From the NCBI RefSeq assembly GCF_001953875.1, contig NZ_MQUR01000046.1, positions 1 to 56,495 on the forward strand: DNA of 56,495 nucleotides, written 5' to 3'. The first letter of the stretch is position 1; every line of letters starts with the position of its first letter. This document shows, piece after piece, positions 49,647 through 56,495 of this stretch. Source of the stretch: Streptomyces amritsarensis. Lineage in GTDB: Bacteria > Actinomycetota > Actinomycetes > Streptomycetales > Streptomycetaceae. The translations under genes and the position numbers were made by a program. The notes under the pieces were generated by a model. It saw only the letters and a program-made list of their open reading frames with translations. It ran no database searches and was not told the DNA's origin.

Positions 49647-50696
49647 ATGACCCGCCGCACACCCCGCGGCATGCTCGCCGCGGCCACCGCCACCGTGGCG
49701 CTCTTCTCGCTCGCCGGCCCGGCCACCGCACAGTCCTCGGCCCCTACGGCCGGCTCCACCGCCCCGCAGGGCCGGATCTTCATGGTCAACCCCGTCCAGG
49801 CCACGGGCGACCAGACACTGACCGACGGCAAGGACGCCGATTCCGCCGTCCCCGTCACCGCGTACGCCCTGGCCGCGCTGCGCAACCTGGACGCCGGCGG
49901 CGGGCTCCACGGCCGCTGGGCCTCCGTGCGCTCGGACACCGGCCCCTCGGCCAAGACCGGCGACGCCGCCGGCTACACCCGGCACGACGACCGGTTCGAG
50001 CAGGTGATGGCCTACTTCTGGGTCAACGAGGCGCAGGAGTACCTCCAGTCCTTGGGCTTCGGCACGGAACTGCCGGGCGTCAACGACCGGGTGCAGCCCA
50101 TACGCATCAACCAGTGGGGCGCGGACAACTCCTTCTTCACCGACAAGAAGGACGAGATCCGCTTCGGCAAGGGCGGGGTCGACGACGCCGAGGACGCCGA
50201 GGTGATCGTCCACGAGTACGGCCACGCGGTGCACGAGGCCCAGGTGCCCGGGTTCGGTACCTCGCCCGAGGCCGGCGCGATCGGCGAGGCGTTCGGCGAC
50301 TACCTGGCCGTCGCCGTCGGCGAGCACGCGAGCGCCCGGTACGGATGGACCCGCCGGGCCGACCTGGCATGCGTCGCCGACTGGGACTCGACGGGCTACA
50401 GCAGCCCCCCGCACTGCCTGCGCCGGATCGACGGCACCAAGGTCTACGCGGACCGCGTCGGCGGGGTCCACGCGGACGGCGAGATCTGGTCGCGGGCGCT
50501 GTTCGACATCCGTGGCGCGCTCGGGGCCCGTACCGCGGACCGGATCATCGTGAACGCGCAGTTCGGCTTCGCCCCCGGCACCGGCTTCGCGGACGCGGCC
50601 CGGACAACGGTCGCGACCGCCGAGCGGATGTACGGCGCCGCGGCCGCGCAGCAGGTCCGCGCGGCCTTCGCGGCCCGCGAGATCCCCGGCATCTGA
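49647..50696 (+). CDS. Secreted M36 (fungalysin)-like metalloprotease
   Basis: A 349-residue secreted gluzincin. A signal peptide (RRTPRGMLAAATATVALFSL, cleaved near AQSSA) is followed directly by the catalytic domain. It contains FEQVMAYFWVNEAQEYLQSL, the zinc motif VIVHEYGHAVHE (HExxH, near residue 191) and the third ligand Glu in GAIGEAFGDYLAV, about 27 residues later. VGGVHADGEIWSRALFDIRG is also typical. Classical fungalysins carry a long propeptide, which is absent here, so folding or inhibition must differ. ATG 49647 has no strong ribosome binding site. It is divergent from the permease gene. Confidence 0.85.
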   Translation: MTRRTPRGMLAAATATVALFSLAGPATAQSSAPTAGSTAPQGRIFMVNPVQATGDQTLTDGKDADSAVPVTAYALAALRNLDAGGGLHGRWASVRSDTGPSAKTGDAAGYTRHDDRFEQVMAYFWVNEAQEYLQSLGFGTELPGVNDRVQPIRINQWGADNSFFTDKKDEIRFGKGGVDDAEDAEVIVHEYGHAVHEAQVPGFGTSPEAGAIGEAFGDYLAVAVGEHASARYGWTRRADLACVADWDSTGYSSPPHCLRRIDGTKVYADRVGGVHADGEIWSRALFDIRGALGARTADRIIVNAQFGFAPGTGFADAARTTVATAERMYGAAAAQQVRAAFAAREIPGI

Positions 50697-50729
50697 CCCG
50701 GCTCGGTCCGGTGTCGTCGCCTCGACGGC

Positions 50730-51003
50730 GCCGGACCCGCTGCGCGATCCCGGTGAGGAGACTTCGCGGCACGGGTTTTCGGGGATCCGGCGACGGCCTT
50801 TTCCTTGCCGGCACACCGGAGTATCGAGCCCTGCTCGGCGACGAGGCGGGATGGTTCTTGCTTGCGGCGCCGACTGCGGTGTCCTCCGTGTCGGCACGCC
50901 GGAAGAAGTCGGCTTCCGTCGGGCCGGGCATGAGGGAGGTGACGATGAGCGGGCTGTCCTTCAGCTCGTTGTGCAAGGCCTGCGCGAAGGCCGTCCGGCA
51001 CAC
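50730..51003 (-). pseudogene. SDR-oxidoreductase C-terminal remnant
   Basis: The minus strand reads TAFAQALHNELKDSPLIVTS then LMPGPTEADFFRRADTEDTA, the post-active-site part of a short-chain dehydrogenase. After a frame change near 50855 it continues LVAEQGSILRCAGKEKAVAG and SPKTRAAKS, matching the usual tail. The cofactor and catalytic parts are missing. It is a decayed fragment with no start signal. Confidence 0.65.
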
Positions 51004-51188
51004 GGGGGTCCGTACCGTAGGTGCCTGATACTCCGACAGTCGTTTAACACCGTGGGGCGCCCCGCATACCGTCCCCGGCCGCTGGCAACAGGGCCGGGGG
51101 GTGCGCCCCGGCTCGGGCCGCAGCGCACCCCTGGTGTGCTGGCAGCCGGTCAGGGCCCGGTGAGTTTTCCGACGTATCAGGAGCCGTA

Positions 51189-52286
51189 GTGACCGTTCGA
51201 CGCATCGATGTGATTCGCCCTGCCGAGCTGACCCCGGACGACCTGGAGCTGTGGGGCGAACTGCGGGCCAGTACGGCGCCGGAGGCCAACCCCTTCATGA
51301 GCCCGGAGTTCTGCCGGGCGGTCGGCCGTGTCCGGCCGGGTGCCCGGGTCGCGGTGGTGCGCCAGGACGGTGAGCCGGCCGGCTTCTTTCCCTTCGAGCG
51401 CGGCCGGTGGGGCCGCGGCCGGGCCATCGGCCTGGGTGTGTCCGACTGCCAGGGCGCCGTGCTGCGGCCCGGTGCGGTCGTGGACCCGCATGAGCTGCTG
51501 CGTGCCAGCTCCCTGTCCGTCTGGGAGTTCAACCACCTCGAAAGCGGCCAGGACCTGTTCCTGCCGTTCGCCACGGGGCGGTTCGCCTCGCCTGTCATCG
51601 ACCTCACCGGCGGATACGCCGGCTACGAGATCCGGCTCCGGGCCGGTTCCCGCACCTTCCTGAAGACGACCCGGGCGCAGGAACGCCGCTTGGCCCGGCA
51701 GGCCGGGCCGCTGCGGTTCGTGTTCGACGAGCGCAGTCCGGCGGTTCTGCGGACGCTGATGGCGTGGAAGTCCGCACAGTACCGCCGAACCGGTCGGCGC
51801 GACCGGTTCGCCCAGAGCTGGATCAACAACCTGGTGACGATGCTCGCCGCCACGCGGGCACCGTCCTGCTCGGGCCTGCTGTCGGTCCTCTACGCGGGTG
51901 GGCGGCCCGTCGCCGCGCACTTCGGCCTGCGCTCGCGCAGCGTGCTGTCGTGCTGGTTTCCCGCCTACGACCGGGACTTCGCCACGTTCAGCCCTGGACG
52001 CGTCCTCTACCTCCGCATGATCGAGGCGGCCGCCGCCGCCGGCATCGACATGCTCGATCTCGGCAGGGGTGACGCCGCCTACAAGGACTCCCTCAAGACA
52101 CGGGAGTTGATCGTGCACGAGGGCGCCGTGCTCCGGGCCGGGACGGGGGCGGCCCTGCACTGGCTCAGCCATGAGCCGCCGCGCGCCGTCCGGGGGTTCG
52201 TGCGCGAGCGGCCGCAGCTCAAAGCGGCAGCACTGCGCACCCTGGCGACCGTCGGCAGGATGCGTGACCGGACGTCCGGCCCGTGA
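51189..52286 (+). CDS. CelD/BcsL (BioF2-like) acetyltransferase
   Basis: A 365-residue GNAT-type protein of the BioF2-like/CelD group. An N-terminal GNAT half (DDLELWGELRASTAPEANPF, then VAVVRQDGEPAGFFPFERG) is followed by the C-terminal GNAT half. That half contains AWKSAQYRRTGRRDRF, YAGGRPVAAHFGLRSRSVLS and FSPGRVLYLRMIEAAAAAGI, then MLDLGRGDAAYKDSLKT, the conserved closing motif. Members are linked to polysaccharide or cell-surface acylation. GTG 51189 follows AGGAG by five bases. Confidence 0.85.
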   Translation: MTVRRIDVIRPAELTPDDLELWGELRASTAPEANPFMSPEFCRAVGRVRPGARVAVVRQDGEPAGFFPFERGRWGRGRAIGLGVSDCQGAVLRPGAVVDPHELLRASSLSVWEFNHLESGQDLFLPFATGRFASPVIDLTGGYAGYEIRLRAGSRTFLKTTRAQERRLARQAGPLRFVFDERSPAVLRTLMAWKSAQYRRTGRRDRFAQSWINNLVTMLAATRAPSCSGLLSVLYAGGRPVAAHFGLRSRSVLSCWFPAYDRDFATFSPGRVLYLRMIEAAAAAGIDMLDLGRGDAAYKDSLKTRELIVHEGAVLRAGTGAALHWLSHEPPRAVRGFVRERPQLKAAALRTLATVGRMRDRTSGP

Positions 52287-52699
52287 CGGCCAGACCGGTG
52301 TCAGGCGGCAGGTGACGGGCGGCCGCCCGCGCCGCGGCGGGCGCGGATTCCGGCCGCCCCGGCCTACGCCAGGGCACCGGCCGGAGTCCGACGGCGTGCG
52401 CAAACGCGGGAGGCCGCAGGCCCGTCGGCCCGCGCATGCGCCCCCGCGCAGCACTGCGGCCTCCGCCGAGGCACGAGGCCGGGGCCGGGACCGAGGCCGG
52501 GGCCGGGGCCGAAGCCGGGGCCGCAGTGCACCTGCCGTCCGGCGCCATCAGGTGACCGCCCCGCGCAGAGTTCCTTCCTCGTGCGGCTGCTTGGCGGCAC
52601 TTGCGGCTACGGCTCCGGCCCTCCGCGGGGCCCGGCATACCGGTCGCACTCCGCCTCCCTGTCTCGGGCAGAGCTGGCACCGGTCACTATCCTGCCGGG
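52287..52699. other. Gap with GGGGCC-type repeats
   Basis: About 410 bases without a recognisable gene. At 52482-52530 there are imperfect tandem copies of GGCCGGGGCC/GAGGCC. The rest is ordinary GC-rich spacer that must include the promoter of the next gene. Confidence 0.5.
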
Positions 52700-53824
52700 A
52701 TGACCACGTACTCACCCCCTGCGCTGACCCTGGAGACCGCCAGGGACCTCCAGCGCACGCTCGGAGCCGAGATCCAGCCGGGCCTCAGCGAGCGGGAACT
52801 CGACGCGGTCGAGGCACGGTTCGGCTTCACCTTCTCGGCGGACCACAGGGTCTTCCTCGCCGCGGGGCTCCCCCACGGGTCACGCAGCTGGCCGGACTGG
52901 CGCAACGGCGACCCCGTGGACCTGGCCGGGAGGCTCTCCGGCCCGGTCGAGGGCGTGCTCTTCGACGTCGAGCACAACGGGTTCTGGCACCCCGCCTGGC
53001 CCCCGAGGCCGGCGGGGACGTCCAACGCGCTGCAGGTCGCACGGTCGGAGTTGGCGACCGTACCGCAGTTGGTCCCGGTCTACAGCCATCGCTACCTGCC
53101 CGGCACAGCGGGCGCATGCGGGCACCCCGTGCTGTCCGTCCACCAGAGCGACGTCATCATCTACGGGAACGACCTCGGTGACTACGTACGGCGCGAGTTC
53201 GCCGGCCGGGCGAGCCATCTCACGGCCCGTGCGACGGTCGACTTCTGGTCGTACTTCGTAAACGGCGGTCCCGGCATCGACGTCACCGCGCCCACGCCGC
53301 ACACCCCGTACGCCGTCAGCGCGCCCGAGTCGATCGAGTACCTGAGGATGCTGGCCCTGGAGCGTCTGATCGGCCGGCCACACCACCCGCACCAATTGAT
53401 CGAAGCAGGGCTCACGGCATTGGTTCTCGGTGTCGAGACGCAGTCGCTTCCGCTGCTCGCCGGCCTGTCACGCACCGAGCACGAGAGCGCGGGTGCGCTC
53501 TTCGACCAGGTCCTTGCAGAACTCCGTCTGCCCGGGGGCCTTCCCGGCGACGACACCGGTATCCCCTGGGAGGCGGCACGTTGGGAGCTCGTGCGCTGGT
53601 GGCTCCGCCTGATCGTGCGGGGGAGCATGGCCCCGGGAGCCGGCGGTGACGTGATCACGTACGAGGGCTGGGGCGCGTTGGACCGGCCCCGCTCGCTTCG
53701 GCCGTTCGTCGACAGGGTCGATGCCTACAACGGAGGGGAGGCGAGCCCGCTCGGAACACGGGAGCAAGCGATCGTCACCGAGGCCGAACGGCTGCTCACC
53801 GGTCCCTGGCCACCGCTGGACTGA
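52700..53824 (+). CDS. Large SMI1/KNR4-like protein
   Basis: A 374-residue protein. The N-terminal 190 residues look like a SUKH domain: IQPGLSERELDAVEARFGFT, then HRVFLAAGLPHGSRSWPDWR, FDVEHNGFWHPAWPPRP and VHQSDVIIYGNDLGDYV. The C-terminal part (200-374) is helical and may be a second, divergent unit (PESIEYLRMLALERLIG). ATG 52700 follows a weak GGGA. It lies 100 bases from a CoiA-like nuclease gene, and a toxin-immunity or regulatory link is possible but not shown. Confidence 0.7.
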   Translation: MTTYSPPALTLETARDLQRTLGAEIQPGLSERELDAVEARFGFTFSADHRVFLAAGLPHGSRSWPDWRNGDPVDLAGRLSGPVEGVLFDVEHNGFWHPAWPPRPAGTSNALQVARSELATVPQLVPVYSHRYLPGTAGACGHPVLSVHQSDVIIYGNDLGDYVRREFAGRASHLTARATVDFWSYFVNGGPGIDVTAPTPHTPYAVSAPESIEYLRMLALERLIGRPHHPHQLIEAGLTALVLGVETQSLPLLAGLSRTEHESAGALFDQVLAELRLPGGLPGDDTGIPWEAARWELVRWWLRLIVRGSMAPGAGGDVITYEGWGALDRPRSLRPFVDRVDAYNGGEASPLGTREQAIVTEAERLLTGPWPPLD

Positions 53825-53924
53825 AAAGGCGAGGATGCCGCCACCCCTCGGTCCGACCTCACCACGCCCACGGCCGGAACCAGCCGCGGCCACCGCGTGC
53901 GTGCCCGAACTCTTGGAGTTTTGC

Positions 53925-55316
53925 ATGGCTTTGACGGCCTTACATCCCGAGGCCGGCCGGCTCGACGTCTCACAGCCCGACCTCGGCGGCGGGCTGGCCT
54001 GGTCCGACATCTACCGCGCCCGTCCCCGACCCGGTTTGACCTGCCCCGAATGCGGGTGGGGTGTTCACGCCAAACACACACCGCGGCCGCGCCGGGTGCG
54101 CATGTTCGCGCACGACGCGGGCCGGCCCCCGCAATGCACGCTGGCCGAGGAGTCATGGGAACACCACCTGCTCAAGCTGGAGATGGCCGGAGCGATCAGA
54201 GCCGCGGGATGGCACGCCGACATGGAGGTCGCGGCCCACGACGGGACGTGGCGCGCCGATGTGATGGCCACTTCCCCGGACGGTGAACGCCGCATGGCGT
54301 GGGAGGCCCAGCTCTCCCCGATCACCGTGGACGACATCCGGGCGCGGACGGCCCGCTACCGCGCGCACGGCATCGGCGTCTGCTGGGTGTCGCCACACGC
54401 TCGCGCGCCGCTGTGGATGGGGGAGGTCCCGTCCATACGGGTCCGCCCGCCGCTCGACGACGACCCCGGCCCGTGGATGGTGGACGACGGGCTCGCCGGC
54501 TTCGATCCGGTCGGCGGCCGCTGGGAGTTCCGAGTCGAGCCGCTCCCCCGCTTCGTGGACTGGGTCCTGCGGGGCTCCCTCATCACCCGCCGCGCCCTGC
54601 CCGACTACCGCCAGGTGTCACGAACCGTCGAGGACGTGTACGAGATCCACGTCCGCGACCTGTGGTGGACCTCCCGGAAGTCGGCGGACGCACAGGTGGA
54701 GTACGAGCGGTTGCGGCCCCGGCGGGAGGCAGCGGCACGGGCCCGCGAGGCGGAGCGGCAGGAGCGGGCGGCGGCAGCCGCCCGGAGGCGCAGTGAGCGA
54801 GCGGCTGAGTACCAGCGCCGCCGGGCGGCGGCTGCCGAGCGAGGACGGAAGGCCCGCGCAGCGGAGAAGGAGCGTGGTAGGGCGGCGCGGCGGGAAGCGG
54901 CGCAACGGCGTCAGGCCGAGGAAGAGCGGCGGCTCGCCCGCGAGGAGCTGGAACGGGCCCGACGGGCGGCGTTGGAGCGGGACGCGACCAGGATCGCGGC
55001 CGCGTGGTGGGGGCGCCTCTCGCCGGCGCAGGTCGAAGAGATGTTCGCCGCCGTCTTCGAGGAGGCCGAGGAGGACGGCGTGGTGCTCAGCGATCCCGGT
55101 GCCCGTGAGGGTGTACCGGCCTTCGCGTACGGTGTGCCCGTTCACGGCGGCGGGCTCTACGGCGTCGTTCGGCCGTGCCCCGCCCTCGCGGTCCTCTCGC
55201 CGCAGCTCGCCTTCCAACGGATCTTCGTCCGCAACGCCGGTGAGGCCCACGAACTGACCAGCAGCGGGATACCCCCGTGGAGGATCCGGGATCTGGAACT
55301 CCCCGACTCCCGGTAG
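53925..55316 (+). CDS. CoiA-like nuclease with central coiled coil
   Basis: A 463-residue protein. An N-terminal zinc ribbon-like part (LTCPECGWGVHAKHTPRPRR, then FAHDAG and CTLAEE) is followed by a restriction-fold core. That core has ESWEHHLLKLEMAGAIRAAG, then the nuclease-type D in TWRADVMATS and E-x-Q in MAWEAQLSPIT, near residues 108-130. These match CoiA-type competence nuclease-like proteins. Residues about 255-355 form a very long Arg/Glu/Ala coiled coil. A small C-terminal domain (AFAYGVPVHGGGLYGV) ends it. ATG 53925 follows GGAG. DNA processing is inferred. Confidence 0.75.
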   Translation: MALTALHPEAGRLDVSQPDLGGGLAWSDIYRARPRPGLTCPECGWGVHAKHTPRPRRVRMFAHDAGRPPQCTLAEESWEHHLLKLEMAGAIRAAGWHADMEVAAHDGTWRADVMATSPDGERRMAWEAQLSPITVDDIRARTARYRAHGIGVCWVSPHARAPLWMGEVPSIRVRPPLDDDPGPWMVDDGLAGFDPVGGRWEFRVEPLPRFVDWVLRGSLITRRALPDYRQVSRTVEDVYEIHVRDLWWTSRKSADAQVEYERLRPRREAAARAREAERQERAAAAARRRSERAAEYQRRRAAAAERGRKARAAEKERGRAARREAAQRRQAEEERRLAREELERARRAALERDATRIAAAWWGRLSPAQVEEMFAAVFEEAEEDGVVLSDPGAREGVPAFAYGVPVHGGGLYGVVRPCPALAVLSPQLAFQRIFVRNAGEAHELTSSGIPPWRIRDLELPDSR

Positions 55317-55409
55317 GCCGGCCCCGCACACCAGGCCGGATCGCCGCCGGGTGGCCGATGGCAGGCCGGGCGATCCCGCGGTGCAGATAAAGGACAAGGA
55401 GGCACAAGC

Positions 55410-56291
55410 GTGCTGGAACGGCTCAATCAGGCGCTCGAGCACCTGGAAACACGCCTCGATCAGGACATCGACATGGCCGAGGTGGCCCGGATCGCCGCCG
55501 TGTCCGAATACCACTTCCGGAGGCTGTTCTCCGCCCTCGCCGGAATGCCGCTCCCGCTCTACGTCCGGCGCCGGCGCATGACACTCGCCGGCGCCGAGGT
55601 ACTGGCCGGGGACCGGACGCTCCTCGACATCGCGGTCCGCTACGGCTACGGCTCGGGCGAGGCGTTCGCCCGAGCCTTCCGTTCCGTACACGGCATCGGT
55701 CCCGGCGAGGCCCGCCGCACGGGTGCCGTACTGACCGCGCAGCCGCGCATGTCCTTCCGCGTCATCGTCGAAGGCAGCACGGGCATGCGCTACCGGATCG
55801 TGGAGAAGGGGCCCTTCCGGATCGTCGGCAGGAAGGCCACCGTCCCGCTCGTGCACGACGGGATCAACACAGCCGCGACCGCGCACGTCGAAAGCCTCGA
55901 CGAGCAGACCGTCGCACGGATGAAGTTGCTGGCCGGCCTGGAACCGGAGGGGATCCTCTCCGCCTCGGTGCACCTCACCGACAGCCGCGAGGAAGGCGCC
56001 GAGGTGGACTACTGGGTGGGCGTCGCGACCCGCCCCGAGACGAACGCCGGCGGACTGGACACCCTCGACGTCCCGGCCGGCACCTGGGCCGTGTTCGACG
56101 ACCACGGCCCCTACCCGCGCGCCCTCCAACAGCTGTGGCGCGACGTGTTCACGCAGTGGTTCCCCTCGAACCCCTACACCAGCCGGCCCGGCCCGGAACT
56201 CCTGCGCACCCGGCCCGTGGAGACCGGTATGACGACCGACTCCCAGCTGTGGATCCCCGTAGAACGCGGCCACCGCCCCGGCAGAAGATAA
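55410..56291 (+). CDS. AraC regulator with GyrI-like sensor
   Basis: A 293-residue regulator of the Rob/TipA-like design. The N-terminal double HTH (about 1-105) has DMAEVARIAAVSEYHFRRLF and LDIAVRYGYGSGEAFARAFR. A C-terminal GyrI-like ligand domain (about 120-285) has RYRIVEKGPFRIVGRKATVP, WVGVATRPETNAGGLDTLDV and FTQWFPSNPYTSRPGPEL. The domain binds bulky hydrophobic compounds in relatives that control drug efflux. GTG 55410 has AAGGAGG nine bases upstream. Confidence 0.88.
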   Translation: MLERLNQALEHLETRLDQDIDMAEVARIAAVSEYHFRRLFSALAGMPLPLYVRRRRMTLAGAEVLAGDRTLLDIAVRYGYGSGEAFARAFRSVHGIGPGEARRTGAVLTAQPRMSFRVIVEGSTGMRYRIVEKGPFRIVGRKATVPLVHDGINTAATAHVESLDEQTVARMKLLAGLEPEGILSASVHLTDSREEGAEVDYWVGVATRPETNAGGLDTLDVPAGTWAVFDDHGPYPRALQQLWRDVFTQWFPSNPYTSRPGPELLRTRPVETGMTTDSQLWIPVERGHRPGRR

Positions 56292-56388
56292 GGGCCGGTA
56301 CGCACTCCCCCGCGGGCGCCCCCGGCCCCGCCCCGCACATCAGGCCGCCACGGCGGACGCCCCGACCGACTCCATTACCCTCAAACGC

Positions 56389-56495
56389 GTGATCGAGCAC
56401 ATCAACCAACTCGGCGCCAGCCCGCCCGCCCCCGGACCCCCGCCCACGCCGACCACACCCATCGTCTGGGCCCTCAACACCACCATCGACACCGT
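56389..56495 (+). CDS. Start of a gene running off the right edge
   Basis: GTG 56389 opens a frame still open at the window end: VIEHINQLGASPPAPGPPP then a Thr/Pro stretch and IVWALNTTIDTV. The WALNTTIDT stretch resembles the beginning of small actinobacterial membrane proteins, but too little is visible. No ribosome binding site is obvious, so the start may be leaderless or further downstream. Confidence 0.4.
   Translation, partial: MIEHINQLGASPPAPGPPPTPTTPIVWALNTTIDT

Noticed and set aside
53721..53924. N-terminal extension of the CoiA-like protein
   Set aside because: It would overlap the end of the SMI1-like gene and is low-complexity. ATG 53925 has a GGAG site and starts the recognisable sequence.

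Overview
The window looks like chromosomal DNA of a Streptomyces-type actinomycete. GC content is very high, nearly every third codon position is G or C, GTG starts are common, genes often overlap as GTGA or ATGA, and the families present (AfsR-like STAND/TPR, CGNR regulators, Nudix genes, PuuD amidase plus aspartase, IS630/IS5 fragments) are typical of that group. No rRNA, tRNA or CRISPR array was seen. Family names rest on motifs and memory of the families, not on database searches.

Layout. 1-600: left-truncated, decayed IS630 transposase. 700-2280: divergent SDR oxidoreductase and CGNR regulator around a shared promoter with two inverted repeats. 2300-2820: gene remnants. 3051-10859: a tightly packed + strand operon made of a 50-residue Ser/Cys-containing peptide with a strong ribosome binding site, ABC exporter, orphan 118-residue protein, MFS exporter, triple-Nudix protein, isoaspartyl-methyltransferase-like enzyme and a Nudix-kinase fusion. 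This is the best candidate for an undescribed (perhaps peptide natural-product) system. 10.9-12.2 kb: unknown protein. 12.4-19.2 kb: an asparagine/aspartate catabolic unit in which a LysR regulator is divergent from amidase, GntR regulator, amino-acid permease, asparaginase and aspartase, so that imported asparagine would become aspartate and then fumarate.

19.5-28.6 kb is a run of single genes: cupin, methyltransferase, EstB-like serine hydrolase, secreted EEP nuclease with a slippery Asp-rich insert, NADAR protein, membrane protein, AraC regulator with O-methyltransferase, and a collapsed serine hydrolase pseudogene. 28.6-38.6 kb is an accessory region. It holds a secreted NucA/NucB DNase divergent from a secreted Ser/Thr-rich, possibly pore-forming protein with a trefoil-like C-terminus, a frameshifted Vps62-like toxin gene, a truncated STAS gene abutting a transposase tail, two broken IS5 elements, repeated IS-end sequences, a monooxygenase-like gene, a GNAT and a SUKH (SMI1/KNR4) gene between direct repeats.

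38.9-56.5 kb is mostly intact: DHA2 exporter, a small gene followed by a STAND NTPase with TPR repeats (a candidate defence or signalling pair), AI-2E transporter, DinB-like protein, an amine oxidase with an amine permease, secreted M36-like protease, an SDR remnant, CelD/BioF2-type acetyltransferase, a second SMI1-like protein next to a CoiA-like nuclease, an AraC-GyrI regulator, and the start of one more gene at the right edge.
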